DNA from: CAHJXF01 sp038225855
GTDB lineage: Bacteria > Pseudomonadota > Gammaproteobacteria > Burkholderiales > Burkholderiaceae_D
Reading direction: 5' to 3'
DNA length: 64,000 nt
Assembly (NCBI GenBank): GCA_038225855.1
Contig: JBBRQU010000002.1
Span: 62,001-126,000, forward strand
Shown: one piece after another, positions 17,032-26,691 of the stretch
Layout of the letters: every line of letters begins with the position of its first letter
Numbering within the stretch: position 1 is the stretch's first letter
Made by a program: the position numbers and the translations under genes
The notes under the pieces: model-generated
The model's input: the letters and a program-made list of their open reading frames with translations, nothing else
Told to the model about the DNA's origin: nothing
Database searches by the model: none

Positions 17032-20000
17032 GTGCGTCGCATCCCAAACACGGCGCTTCATCGGCCCACCCCCGCGAATCCGATAGGCGCGATCGACTTC
17101 CCCGAAGAGTTGCCCGTCTCGTTGCGCAAAGACGAGATCGGCGACGCGATAGACCAGCATCAGGTCGTGATCGTCAGCGGCGAAACGGGATCCGGCAAGA
17201 CGACGCAACTGCCGAAGATCTGCCTCGCGCTCGGTCGCGGTCGCGGCGCGGGCGGCGCAGGCCTGATCGGCCACACGCAACCGCGGCGGCTCGCCGCAAC
17301 GGCCACCGCGCGACGCATCGCCTTCGAATTGCATTCGCCATTGGGCGAGCACGTCGGCTTCAAGATTCGCTTTCACGATCGCCTGTCGCCGGGCGCCTCG
17401 ATCAAGCTGATGACCGACGGCATCCTGCTGGCAGAGACGCAGAGCGATCCGATGCTCGCAACCTACGACACGATCATCATCGACGAGGCGCACGAGCGCA
17501 GCCTCAACATCGATTTCCTGCTCGGCTATCTCAAGGAACTGTTGCCCAGGCGGCCCGACCTCAAGCTGATCGTGACATCGGCCACGATCGATGCCGAGCG
17601 CTTTGCGCGGCACTTCGGCAGCGACGATCATCCCGCGCCGGTGATCGAAGTCTCGGGGCGGCTCTATCCGGTCGAGGTTCGCTATCGGCCGGTGTTCGAT
17701 GAAAGCGAAGTGCTCAACGCCAACAAACGCGACGATGCCAAGAAGCGCGATCTGTCGTCGACCGACGAGCGCAGCATCGTCGATGCGATCGTCGATGCGG
17801 TCGATGAGCTCGCCCGCGTCGGCCCCGGCGATGTGCTGGTGTTTCTGCCGGGCGAGCGCGAGATTCGCGAAGCGGCCACCGTGTTGCGCGGACATCATCC
17901 GCCGCATACCGAAATTCTTCCGCTGTTCGCGCGCTTGTCGGCCGAAGAGCAGGAGCGCGTCTTCAAACCATCCTCCGCACGCCGCATCGTGCTGGCCACC
18001 AACGTCGCCGAGACCTCGTTGACCGTGCCCGGCATACGCTACGTCGTCGATACCGGACGCGCACGAGTCAAGCGCTACAGCTATCGCAACAAGGTCGAGC
18101 AGTTGCGCACCGAGGCGATCAGCCGCGCGGCCGCGAACCAGCGCGCGGGCCGATGCGGCCGGGTCGCCGCGGGCGTCTGCATTCGTCTCTACGAAGAGGC
18201 GGACTTCGATGCGCGACCTGCGTTCACCGAGCCCGAGATCCTTCGCTCGTCACTGGCCGGCGTGATCCTGCGGATGAAGACGCTCGGATTGAACGAGTCC
18301 GCGGGCGAGATCGAAGCGTTTCCCTTCCTCGAGCCGCCGCTGCCGCGAGCGATCACCGACGGCTATCAGCTCCTGACCGAGCTCGGCGCACTCGACGAGT
18401 CGCAGGCGTTGACGACCATCGGTCGCGAGCTCGGCAAGCTGCCGCTCGACCCGCGCATCGCACGCATGATCGTAGCCGCGTGCGAACACGATTGCATGAC
18501 TGAGATGCTGGTGCTGGCGAGCGCGTTGTCGATTCAGGACCCGCGCGATCGTCCGCTCGAGGCGCGCGACGCGGCCGACGAGGCGCATCGTCTGTTTCTC
18601 GACGAGCGCTCCGACTTCCTCTCCGACCTCAAGCTGTGGACCTGGTACGCGGCCGCAGCGGATGGGCCGGGCAACGGCACGACCGAACACAGGAAGAGCC
18701 AACGTCAGCTTCGTGACCTGTGTCGTGCGCGTTTCATCTCTCCGATGCGCATGCGCGAATGGCGCGACGTCCATCATCAGTTGGCGACGACCGTGGCAGA
18801 ACATCGATGGCGGCTCAACGCGACGCCCGCGACTTACGAACAAATCCACAAGGCCTTGCTCGCCGGACTGCTCGGCAACATCGGGACCAGGACCGACGAC
18901 GATCCGCAATACCTCGGCGCACGTGGCATCCGCTTCACGATCTGGCCCGGCTCCGCGCTCGCGAAGAAAAGTCCGACCGCATCGGGCAAGGCACGCTGGG
19001 TGATGGCCGCTGAACTCGTCGAGACGCAGCGCCTGCACGCGCGCAAGGTCGCGCGCATCGAGCCCGAATGGATCGAAGAGGTCGGCGCGCATCTACTGAA
19101 GACCTCGCACGGCGATCCGCATTGGGAGAAGAAACCTGCGACGGTGATCGTGTTCGAGCGCGGCACGGTCTATGGCCTGCCGATTTATGGTCAGCGCCGC
19201 GTTGACTATGCGCGACTCGACGTCACGCATGCGCGCGAGATCTTTCTGCGCGAGGGGCTGGTCGAAGCGATGCTTCATCGCGACAGTTCGCACACTTCGC
19301 CCTTCGACGCGCGCGACGCCGCAACGGTTCGCATGCTCGCGCATGACAGAAAGCAGATCGCGGCCGTCGAGGAGCTCGAACACAAGACACGCCGGCCCGA
19401 CGTGCTGGTCGATGCCGAACTGCTGGTCGCATTCTGCGATGCGCGCGTTCCCGCCGAAGTGGCGAGCGGCCAGGCGTTCGAGACCTGGTATCGCGAAGCC
19501 GCCGGGAGCGAACCTCGTCTGCTCTATCTGGATCGCGACGAGCTGATGCGGCACGAGGCCGCGGACGCGAAGAGCGATGCCTTTCCGAAGACGATGGCGA
19601 TGGGTGGCATCACGTTCGCGCTCGACTATCGCTTCGACCCGGGTTCGCCGCGCGATGGCATGACGATGACGGTGCCTCTGTATGCCCTCAACGTCGTCGA
19701 TGGCGATGGCTGCGAATGGCTCGTGCCGGGCATGTTGAAAGACAAGACGCAAGCGTTGCTGAAGTCGTTGCCGCAGAAACTGCGTCGGCATTGCGTGCCG
19801 CTGCCCGAATACGCCCAGGGATTCAGCGAACGTCATCAGCCTCGAGGTTCGTTGGTCGACGCGCTGATTGCCGACTTGCGCGCAGAGCGCGGCGTCGTCG
19901 CGCAGGCGAGCGACTTCAAGGACGAAACGGTGCCCGCGCATCTGACGATGAACTTTCGCATCGTCGACGAGCATGGACGGCAACTCGCGATGGGCCGCAA

Positions 20001-21033
20001 CCTCGCGGCCTTGCGTGCGGAACTCGGGCAGCAGGCGAGACGGCAATTCAAGGAGGCGTTCTCGCGCGTGGGCGCGGTTGTGGTTGTGCCTCCGGTTGCG
20101 CAAGCGACCGGGGCCGAGACTGCAGAAACGCAGGGGTCGCCGGGCTATGCCTCTTCAGACATTTCGCACCTCGCCAACGCCCCCGAAGAGAAGTTGACCG
20201 ACTGGCCATTGGCCGCGCTGCCCGAATTGATGGAAGTCCAGCGCGGCGGACAGACGTTGATCGGCTATCCGGCGCTGGTCGATCATCACACGCATGCGGC
20301 GATCGAAGTGTTCGACGATCCGCACGAAGCGGCGCGGGCACATCGCCTCGGCCTCGCGCGCCTCTTTCGCCTGCAGCTTGCCGAGCAGCTTCGCTTCCTC
20401 GAGAAGAACCTGCCCTCGATGACGAAGATGGCGATGCAATTCATGGCGCTCGGCACGGCCGATGAACTGCGCGAACAGATCGTCGCCGCCGCGATCGAGC
20501 GCGCATGCCTGGTCGACCCGTTGCCAACCGATGCGGACTCCTTCGCGACGCGCAAACAGGACGCGAAGAGCCGCATCGTGTTGCTCGCCAACGAAGCGGC
20601 GCGGGCCGTGGCCGGGATTCTCGATCACCATCAGGCCGTGACGAAGAAGCTCTCCGCGATCAAGGCGCATCCCGCGGCGCTTCTGGACATCGAGGCGCAA
20701 CTCGCCGCGCTCGTCCATCGGCGCTTCGTGACGACGACGCCGATCGAGCAGCTCTCGCATCTGCAGCGTTACCTGAAGGCGATCGCGTTGCGGATCGACA
20801 AGCTGGCCGACGATCCAGAGCGCGACGCGGCCCGCATGGCCGAGATGGCGCCGCTCCTCAAAGCCTGGCAGCGCGCGCATGCGGCGAGAAAGGGTGCGCA
20901 AGATCCGGCTCTCGACAATTTCCGCTGGCTGCTCGAGGAGTTGCGGATCGCGCTGTTCGCGCAGGAGTTGCGAACCCCCATGCCGGTCTCGGTCAAGCGG
21001 CTGCAGAAGATATGGGACGGCCAGCAGCGCTGA
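17032..21033 (+). CDS. hrpA: ATP-dependent RNA helicase HrpA (DEAH family)
   Basis: This large DEAH-box helicase, linked in E. coli to mRNA processing and rescue of stalled ribosomes, is 1333 aa (E. coli about 1300). Motifs in order are Walker A GETGSGKTTQ (about residue 50), DEAH in IIIDEAHERS (about 157), SAT in LIVTSATIDAER (about 185), and motif VI in QRAGRCGRV (about 370). HA2 and OB regions and a long C-terminal HrpA-specific domain follow. The start is a GTG; an in-frame stop at 17014 and the absence of ATG codons leave little choice. Confidence 0.95.
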   Translation: MRRIPNTALHRPTPANPIGAIDFPEELPVSLRKDEIGDAIDQHQVVIVSGETGSGKTTQLPKICLALGRGRGAGGAGLIGHTQPRRLAATATARRIAFELHSPLGEHVGFKIRFHDRLSPGASIKLMTDGILLAETQSDPMLATYDTIIIDEAHERSLNIDFLLGYLKELLPRRPDLKLIVTSATIDAERFARHFGSDDHPAPVIEVSGRLYPVEVRYRPVFDESEVLNANKRDDAKKRDLSSTDERSIVDAIVDAVDELARVGPGDVLVFLPGEREIREAATVLRGHHPPHTEILPLFARLSAEEQERVFKPSSARRIVLATNVAETSLTVPGIRYVVDTGRARVKRYSYRNKVEQLRTEAISRAAANQRAGRCGRVAAGVCIRLYEEADFDARPAFTEPEILRSSLAGVILRMKTLGLNESAGEIEAFPFLEPPLPRAITDGYQLLTELGALDESQALTTIGRELGKLPLDPRIARMIVAACEHDCMTEMLVLASALSIQDPRDRPLEARDAADEAHRLFLDERSDFLSDLKLWTWYAAAADGPGNGTTEHRKSQRQLRDLCRARFISPMRMREWRDVHHQLATTVAEHRWRLNATPATYEQIHKALLAGLLGNIGTRTDDDPQYLGARGIRFTIWPGSALAKKSPTASGKARWVMAAELVETQRLHARKVARIEPEWIEEVGAHLLKTSHGDPHWEKKPATVIVFERGTVYGLPIYGQRRVDYARLDVTHAREIFLREGLVEAMLHRDSSHTSPFDARDAATVRMLAHDRKQIAAVEELEHKTRRPDVLVDAELLVAFCDARVPAEVASGQAFETWYREAAGSEPRLLYLDRDELMRHEAADAKSDAFPKTMAMGGITFALDYRFDPGSPRDGMTMTVPLYALNVVDGDGCEWLVPGMLKDKTQALLKSLPQKLRRHCVPLPEYAQGFSERHQPRGSLVDALIADLRAERGVVAQASDFKDETVPAHLTMNFRIVDEHGRQLAMGRNLAALRAELGQQARRQFKEAFSRVGAVVVVPPVAQATGAETAETQGSPGYASSDISHLANAPEEKLTDWPLAALPELMEVQRGGQTLIGYPALVDHHTHAAIEVFDDPHEAARAHRLGLARLFRLQLAEQLRFLEKNLPSMTKMAMQFMALGTADELREQIVAAAIERACLVDPLPTDADSFATRKQDAKSRIVLLANEAARAVAGILDHHQAVTKKLSAIKAHPAALLDIEAQLAALVHRRFVTTTPIEQLSHLQRYLKAIALRIDKLADDPERDAARMAEMAPLLKAWQRAHAARKGAQDPALDNFRWLLEELRIALFAQELRTPMPVSVKRLQKIWDGQQR

Positions 21034-21236
21034 GTTTCGATGTCGCGCGTCGATCCTGGGGTTGATATCGAGCTTCGAGATGGGCTTCGATCGCGAAGCA
21101 AGCTCATCGGCAAGGTCATCGCGATCGCTGCCTGGAGCGTTGTGCATGGGCGCGCGTGTTGTGTGTGCGCCTTTCGAATCGCCATCAGCCGGCAGTTGGT
21201 GCCGGCCATCCGCGCCTTCCCTCGTACAATTCGCCC

Positions 21237-22229
21237 ATGCGTTCCTTCCTGATTGCGCAATTGGTTCGCGGCCTCTCGGCCGGCGCCCTCGCATGCGCGG
21301 GGTTTGCGCCGATTTCCGCTTCGGCCGTCGAAGATCGCGTCATCGTCGTGCTCAACAGCGGCGACGCGACGATCTCGATCCTCGACCCGGTTTCGCTCAA
21401 GACCTTGCGGACCATCGATACCGGCAAGGAGCCGCATCATCTGATGGCGACGCCCGACGGCAAGGAGCTGATCGTCGCGAGCGCGGCGGGCAACAACCTG
21501 ATGTTCCTCGACAGCAAGTCGGGCAACGTGCAACGCGTGGTGCGCGGCATCGATGACCCGTATCAACTCGCGTTCTCGCCCGATCGCAAGTGGTTCGCGG
21601 TCACCTGCCTGCGTTTGAATCGCGTCGACATCTACGACGCCGACACGTTCAAGCTGGTCAAGCGCATTGCGCTCGCCAGGCTGCCTAGCCATCTCGTGTT
21701 TTCGGGCGACAGCTCGATGGTGTTCGTGACCTTGCAAGGTTCGGACGAAATCGCGGCGATCGAGGTGAAGACGCAGATCGTCAAGTGGACCATGAAGGTC
21801 GGCAAGCTGCCCGCCGGTATCTGGATCACGCCCGACGACAAGCAGTTGATGGTCGGCATCATGGGCGAGAATTATGTGGACGTGATCGACTGGCGCATCC
21901 AGAAGTCGGTTGCGCATGTCGTGACGGGCAAGGGTGCGCACAACTTTTTGCCGATGGGTGACAAGCGCCGCGTGCTGGTTTCCAATCGCGTCGAGAACAC
22001 CGTCTCGATCGTCGACATGAGCAACTGGACCAAGCTCGCCGACATCAAGGTGCCGGGCGGCCCGGATTGCATGGAGCTGACAGCCGATGGCAAGACGCTC
22101 TATGTCACGTCGCGATGGATCAAGCAGGTTGCCGTCGTCGATCTCGCGCAGCGCGCCGTGGTCGCGCAGGCGACGGTGGGTCGCTCGCCGCACGGTATTT
22201 ATTTTGAAAGTCATGCGGCGCGCCAGTAA
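21237..22229 (+). CDS. Periplasmic YVTN-type beta-propeller repeat protein
   Basis: The 330-aa product starts MRSFLIAQLVRG with a signal peptide ending near ISASAVED. About seven blade repeats of the YVTN/NHL style follow (VIVVLNSGDATISILDP, GKEPHHLMATPDGKELIV, TVGRSPHGIYF). Such propellers are often ligand-binding or redox-associated periplasmic proteins. Its last 17 bases overlap the start of the polysaccharide deacetylase gene, which in turn overlaps a hydroxylase gene, making a tight three-gene operon. The exact function is unknown. Confidence 0.85.
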   Translation: MRSFLIAQLVRGLSAGALACAGFAPISASAVEDRVIVVLNSGDATISILDPVSLKTLRTIDTGKEPHHLMATPDGKELIVASAAGNNLMFLDSKSGNVQRVVRGIDDPYQLAFSPDRKWFAVTCLRLNRVDIYDADTFKLVKRIALARLPSHLVFSGDSSMVFVTLQGSDEIAAIEVKTQIVKWTMKVGKLPAGIWITPDDKQLMVGIMGENYVDVIDWRIQKSVAHVVTGKGAHNFLPMGDKRRVLVSNRVENTVSIVDMSNWTKLADIKVPGGPDCMELTADGKTLYVTSRWIKQVAVVDLAQRAVVAQATVGRSPHGIYFESHAARQ

Positions 22230-23043
22230 GGCGAGAAGCGGGGCCGCGCGCCGTTTGATCGCCGGCTTGACTCTCGTTGCAGGCGCGCCGGGGCTGTCGT
22301 TGTGCGCGTCGGCCGCCGCTGCGGCCGCCTGCGCCGATGGCCGCGAGCCGATCTACCTCACCTTCGATACCGGCAGCCAGAGTCAGGCGATGCTGATTCA
22401 CGATGTCCTCAGGAAATACGACGTGCGCGCGACTTTCTTTCTCGCCAACGAGAAGACCGTGCGCGGCGACGGATCGCTCGATCCTTCGTGGGCGTCTTAC
22501 TGGAAGCTGCTGGCGAGCGAAGGTCATGCGTTCGGAACCCACACCTTCGATCACGTTTATTACCGCGGTGATGTCGATGGAGACTCAGGTTCACATGATG
22601 TCAAGGTCAGACCGCAGTTCGGTGCTCATGCAAATCAGACGATGAACTGGGACGCGCTTCGGTACTGCGCGGAACTCGATCGCGTCGCCCGGCGTTTCGT
22701 GGACCTGACCGGCCAACGCCTCGACGCCTTCTGGCGCTCACCCGGCGGCAAGACCTCGCCGCGCCTGATCGCGTTCGCACGCTCGTGCGGCTATCGCCAT
22801 TTCGGCTGGAGCGCCGCGGGTTTCCTCGGCGATGAACTGCCCAGCGAAAAATTCTCGAATGCGATGTTGCTCGAGCGCGCATTGCATACGCTCAGGGCCG
22901 GCGACATCGTGATGGCGCACCTGGGCATCTGGTCCCGCAAGGAACCGTTGGCTCCTATCCTCGAGCCGTTGATCACGGGTCTGAAAGTGCAGGGGCATTG
23001 CTTTGCGACTCTGCGCGACTATCCACGCGAGCGCGCGACATGA
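22213..23043 (+). CDS. Secreted polysaccharide deacetylase (NodB/CE4 family)
   Basis: CE4 enzymes remove N- or O-acetyl groups from polysaccharides such as peptidoglycan or chitin-like polymers. In this 276-aa protein a signal peptide (about 1-40) precedes motif 1, TFDTGSQSQ; the usual second Asp of TFDDG is Thr here. Motif 2 is GTHTFDH, with both metal-binding His, and motif 3 is WRSPGG. The ATG at 22213 lies inside the end of the propeller gene, and the stop overlaps the next start (ATGA). The Asp-to-Thr change may alter metal binding, so activity should not be assumed. Confidence 0.85.
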   Translation: MRRASKARSGAARRLIAGLTLVAGAPGLSLCASAAAAAACADGREPIYLTFDTGSQSQAMLIHDVLRKYDVRATFFLANEKTVRGDGSLDPSWASYWKLLASEGHAFGTHTFDHVYYRGDVDGDSGSHDVKVRPQFGAHANQTMNWDALRYCAELDRVARRFVDLTGQRLDAFWRSPGGKTSPRLIAFARSCGYRHFGWSAAGFLGDELPSEKFSNAMLLERALHTLRAGDIVMAHLGIWSRKEPLAPILEPLITGLKVQGHCFATLRDYPRERAT

Positions 23044-24005
23044 GCGCGCTGGCCACGCTCTTCGCGCAGGGCTTCAACGCCGTGCACGGCTGGCTGTTCC
23101 AGTCCGTGGTCGAGCCTCTGTTGTTTCACCTCGGCGGCGCGGGCGTGATGGAACAAGCCTATGAAGGGACCGAGTTCTTCCTGCTCGGCGTGCTGCAGGT
23201 CGCGGTCCTCTATGCAATCCTTCGACCGCTCGAAGCCTGGATGCCGGCCGAACGGTGGAGCGATCGGCGCGCGGTGCGCGTGGACATCCTCTACACGCTG
23301 CTGCATCGGCTCGGATTGTTCGCACTGGTGCTGTTCTTCTTCCTCGATCCGCTGGTCGACGAGTTGGCGGCAGCGCTGCGGCTCGAGGGCATATCGAACT
23401 TCAATCTCGATGACCTCTGGCCCGGCGTCACGTCGATCCCGATCGTCGCGTTCTGTCTCTATCTGGTCGTGCTCGACTTCGCCAACTACTGGGTGCATCG
23501 CGCGCAGCATCGCTTTGCCTGGTGGTGGGGTCTGCACAGCCTGCATCACAGCCAGATGCAGATGTCGTTCTGGGCCGACGATCGCAATCATCTGCTCGAC
23601 GATCTGATCCGCGATGCGCTCTTCGCACTGATTGCGGTCGTGATCGGTGTGCAGCCCGGGCAATTCGTGCTGCTCGTGATCGCCACGCGCAGTCTCGAGA
23701 GTTTCCAGCACGCGAACGTGCGACTCTCGTTCGGACGCTGGGGCGAGCATCTGCTGGTCTCGCCGCATTTTCATCGACGCCATCACGCGATCGGCGATGG
23801 TCACGAAGGCATCCATCGCGGCTGCAATTTTGCGGTGTTGTTTCCGATCTGGGACGTCCTGTTCGGCACGGCCAACCATCAGGCCGGTTATCTTGCGACC
23901 GGCATTCGCGATCAACTCGCGAGCGATGCCGTGCCCGGTCGGAATTACGGACGCGGATTCTGGTCGCAACAGTGGCTTGGCCTGCAACGCATGATTCGCG
24001 GGTGA
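23040..24005 (+). CDS. Fatty-acid hydroxylase / sterol desaturase family membrane protein
   Basis: This di-iron integral membrane oxygenase has 321 aa and several hydrophobic segments (about 50-65, 92-112, 140-160, 200-225). The family's His clusters are present: HRAQH near 170, HSLHH near 184, and HFHRRHH near 250, expected to bind the two irons. The start overlaps the deacetylase stop by four bases. Family members hydroxylate or desaturate lipids such as fatty acids, sterols or hopanoid-type substrates; the substrate here is not predictable. Confidence 0.88.
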   Translation: MSALATLFAQGFNAVHGWLFQSVVEPLLFHLGGAGVMEQAYEGTEFFLLGVLQVAVLYAILRPLEAWMPAERWSDRRAVRVDILYTLLHRLGLFALVLFFFLDPLVDELAAALRLEGISNFNLDDLWPGVTSIPIVAFCLYLVVLDFANYWVHRAQHRFAWWWGLHSLHHSQMQMSFWADDRNHLLDDLIRDALFALIAVVIGVQPGQFVLLVIATRSLESFQHANVRLSFGRWGEHLLVSPHFHRRHHAIGDGHEGIHRGCNFAVLFPIWDVLFGTANHQAGYLATGIRDQLASDAVPGRNYGRGFWSQQWLGLQRMIRG

Positions 24006-24020
24006 CGCGCGCCGCGCTCC

Positions 24021-24116
24021 GGTCGTTCCGGCGCACGCGGGAATCCAGCGTCTTTCAACGCACGCCACTGGGTTCCTTCCCCGCTTTCGCGGGGACTGAA
24101 GGCCGCAGGGACGACA
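24021..24116 (+). repeat. Dispersed intergenic repeat, copy A
   Basis: The element begins GGTCGTTCCGGCGCACGCGG, passes through CAGCGTCTTTCAACGCACGC, and ends in a hairpin CCCCGC-TTTC-GCGGGG. Both halves recur in inverted orientation at 39470-39609. It is intergenic, non-coding and palindrome-rich, like REP/ERIC-type repeats of proteobacteria. Confidence 0.7.
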
Positions 24117-24174
24117 AAACTTCCGTCGCGTCACGTATTTCGTAATCCACAATAATCAATTTCGGACTTCCTTC

Positions 24175-24990
24175 ATGAACGACATTGCTCGCGCGCTCGG
24201 TCGCGCCCTCGTCAGTCAATTTCATCCGCGCATGTTGTGGCTGGCGATCTGGCCGTTTCTCGTCGCGCTGGCGTTCTGGGGGGTGCTCGGTTTTTTCTTT
24301 CGTGGGGCGGCGATCGAGTGGCTGGTGGGCGTGGCAGGCGAATCCGCGCTCGGCTCCTGGGTCGATGCGGGCTTCGCGTGGTTCGGCATGTCGGGTGGCC
24401 TGGTCGTGCTGGCTTCGTTCGTTTACATCGCAATCGTGTTCGCGTTGATGGTCCTGACCGCACTGCTCATCATCGCAACCGTCGCCATGCCGACCGTGGT
24501 CGAGCACGTGGCCAGCCGCGACTATCCCACTCTCGCACGCAAGAACGGCGGGGCCGGGGCGACGTACCTCGTGGGCAGCCTCGGCAATGCGTTGTGGGTC
24601 AGCGTGGTCTTCGTGATCGGCTTCGTCCTCACGATTCCCTTGTGGTTGTTCGCGCCGCTCGCGCTACTCGTGCCGCTGTTGTGGTGGGGCTGGGCGACCG
24701 CGCGCATGTTTCGCTACGACGCGGTGGTGATCCACGCGAGCAGCGAAGAGCGGGCGACCTTGTTCTCTCGGCACGGCAAGGCCTTCTTCGCCATCGGAAC
24801 CATCGTCAGTCTGCTCAACTTCGTGCCGCCGCTTTTCTTTCTCGTGCCGATTCTCGGCGGCCTCGCATTCACGCACTACGGATTGCGCGCACTCGAGCGG
24901 CTGCGCGCCGAGCGCGGAGAGAGTGCGCAAGGCACCGTCCGCGGGGCCGTCCCCGACGTCATCATCGACGAGCACGGGAGCGTCATTTGA
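24175..24990 (+). CDS. EI24/CysZ-like domain integral membrane protein
   Basis: The 271-aa product has about six hydrophobic helices (near 20-42, 75-105, 137-157, 158-178, 207-232) and matches the EI24 (PF07264, CysZ-related) pattern. CysZ itself is a sulfate channel, but many EI24 proteins are uncharacterised. The stop is overlapped by the TTG start of the next gene, and queC overlaps that, giving a three-gene unit. Transport of sulfate is only one possibility. Confidence 0.78.
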   Translation: MNDIARALGRALVSQFHPRMLWLAIWPFLVALAFWGVLGFFFRGAAIEWLVGVAGESALGSWVDAGFAWFGMSGGLVVLASFVYIAIVFALMVLTALLIIATVAMPTVVEHVASRDYPTLARKNGGAGATYLVGSLGNALWVSVVFVIGFVLTIPLWLFAPLALLVPLLWWGWATARMFRYDAVVIHASSEERATLFSRHGKAFFAIGTIVSLLNFVPPLFFLVPILGGLAFTHYGLRALERLRAERGESAQGTVRGAVPDVIIDEHGSVI

Positions 24991-25823
24991 AGCGCTTCGG
25001 TATCGTCATCGTCGGCGATGAAATTCTTTCGGGCCGTCGCGCCGACAAGCACTTGAGCAAGGTCATCGACCTGTTGTCGGCCCGCGGCTTGCAGCTCTCG
25101 TGGGCGCACTACGTAGGCGACGATCGCGAGGCGATCACCGCCGTGCTTGAGCGCACGTTCTCGAGACACGAGGTGGTGTTCGTCACCGGCGGCATCGGCG
25201 CGACGCCCGACGATCAAACGCGTCAAGCCGCGGCGAAAGCATTGGGTGTCGACATCGCGCCGCATGCCGAGGCCGAGAAACTGATTCGCGCCCGCATCGA
25301 AAAGATAAATGCGGCAGGCGGCATTGCTCTGCCGCTCGATTCACCCGAGCACCGCCAACGCATGCGCATGGGCGAGTTTCCGAGCGGCGCTTCGATCATT
25401 CCGAATCCCTACAACGAGATCCCGGGCTTCTTCGTTCGCGAGCATTATTTCGTGCCGGGCTTTCCCGTGATGGCATGGCCGATGCTGGAGTGGGTGCTCG
25501 AGACGAAATACGCCGAGTTCTTCCATCACGCACCGCGCGCCGAGCGTTCGGTGCTGGTGTTCGAGACGGCCGAGTCCAGAGTCACGCCGTTGATGGAACA
25601 CATCGAAGCGGACTTCGACGGCATCAAGGTGTTCAGTCTTCCGTCGGTTGGCGACGCATCAGCGGCAAAGAGCGACGATCAGCGCATCGCGATGCGCGCG
25701 AAACGCCATATCGAACTCGGCGTAAAAGGCTCGGTCGAGCGCGTCGATGCGGCCTTCGAGGCGCTCGAGGCAGGGCTCAGGCAACTGGGCGCGTCCTTCG
25801 TGCGCGCCGACGACGCGCCGTGA
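24987..25823 (+). CDS. Molybdopterin-binding-fold protein (MoaB/CinA N-terminal-like)
   Basis: The 278-aa product opens KRFGIVIVGDEILSGRR, the classic MoCF_biosynth/CinA N-terminal signature. FVTGGIGATPDDQTRQA, the GG-G-TPDD substrate loop, follows. The C-terminal nicotinamide-nucleotide amidase domain of full CinA is absent. The TTG start at 24987 overlaps the EI24 stop and is supported by GGGAG six bases upstream; no ATG suits the N-terminus. Coupling to queC downstream (GTGA overlap) is clear, but the biochemical role of stand-alone proteins of this type is uncertain. Confidence 0.85.
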   Translation: MKRFGIVIVGDEILSGRRADKHLSKVIDLLSARGLQLSWAHYVGDDREAITAVLERTFSRHEVVFVTGGIGATPDDQTRQAAAKALGVDIAPHAEAEKLIRARIEKINAAGGIALPLDSPEHRQRMRMGEFPSGASIIPNPYNEIPGFFVREHYFVPGFPVMAWPMLEWVLETKYAEFFHHAPRAERSVLVFETAESRVTPLMEHIEADFDGIKVFSLPSVGDASAAKSDDQRIAMRAKRHIELGVKGSVERVDAAFEALEAGLRQLGASFVRADDAP

Positions 25824-26563
25824 TCGAAAACGCGCAAGACGAGCGCGCAGCGCTGGTCCTCTTCTCGGGAGGACAGGACTCGACCACCTGCCTCGCATGG
25901 GCGCTCGAACGCCATGCGCGCGTCGAGACGATCGGCTTCGATTACGGTCAGCGCCACGCGGTGGAAATGACGTGCCGCGCGCCGATACGCGATGCGTTGC
26001 GAGCGCTGTCGGCGCGATGGGATGCGCGGCTCGGCGACGATCATGTGGTCGATGCGTCGGTCATCAATTCGGTCGGCGCGACCGCACTGACGAGCGGTGC
26101 GGTGATCGAGTTCGATGACCAAGGTTTGCCGACGACCTTTGTGCCGGGTCGCAATCTGCTGTTCCTGATTCTCGCGGCGGCGGTCGCGACGCGACGCAAG
26201 CTGACGGTCATTGTCGGTGGCATGTGCGAGACCGATTTCTCCGGTTATCCCGATTGCCGCGATGACGCGATCAAGGCGATGCAGGTCGCGCTGAACTTGG
26301 GGATGAAGGTCGGAACAGACGCCCGTTTTTCCATCGAAACGCCCTTGATGCGGCGTGACAAGGCGGGTACCTGGAAGCTGGCCGAAGAGATTGGCGGCAG
26401 CGCCTTCGTGGATCTGATTCGCAACGAGACACACACCTGCTATCTGGGCGATCACGTCACGCGCCATTCGTGGGGTTTCGGCTGCGGATCGTGTCCCGCG
26501 TGTGGACTGCGAGCAAAAGGCTACGACGCATACCGCGCGGCTTCACCCGGGTACGAGGGCTGA
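25820..26563 (+). CDS. queC: 7-cyano-7-deazaguanine synthase QueC
   Basis: QueC converts 7-carboxy-7-deazaguanine to preQ0 with ATP and ammonia in queuosine synthesis. In the 247-aa protein the PP-loop LFSGGQDSTT sits near residues 13-22. The C-terminal zinc site uses GFGCGSCPACGLRAKGY plus an earlier Cys near HTCYLG. The GTG start overlaps the preceding stop. No queD, queE or queF is present in the window. The C-terminus runs directly into the minus-strand phasin terminator. Confidence 0.95.
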   Translation: MIENAQDERAALVLFSGGQDSTTCLAWALERHARVETIGFDYGQRHAVEMTCRAPIRDALRALSARWDARLGDDHVVDASVINSVGATALTSGAVIEFDDQGLPTTFVPGRNLLFLILAAAVATRRKLTVIVGGMCETDFSGYPDCRDDAIKAMQVALNLGMKVGTDARFSIETPLMRRDKAGTWKLAEEIGGSAFVDLIRNETHTCYLGDHVTRHSWGFGCGSCPACGLRAKGYDAYRAASPGYEG

Positions 26564-26596
26564 AAAAAAAGCCCGGTCCGAGAGGACCAGGCTTCT
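26563..26596 (-). terminator. Intrinsic terminator of the phasin gene
   Basis: Read on the minus strand, AGCCTGGTCC-TCTC-GGACCGGGCT forms a 10-bp stem with one mismatch, followed by a run of eight T. It lies about 95 bases past the phasin stop. The T-run touches the queC stop codon, so the two convergent genes share this spacer. Confidence 0.88.
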
Positions 26597-26691
26597 GAAA
26601 GGCATGTCGTTCCGAAGGAAGCGAGCAATGCCGAGGAGACACCGGTGGTGCGACGACGTACGTCGCACCGTAGCTTGTTTAAAGGAGTTGT

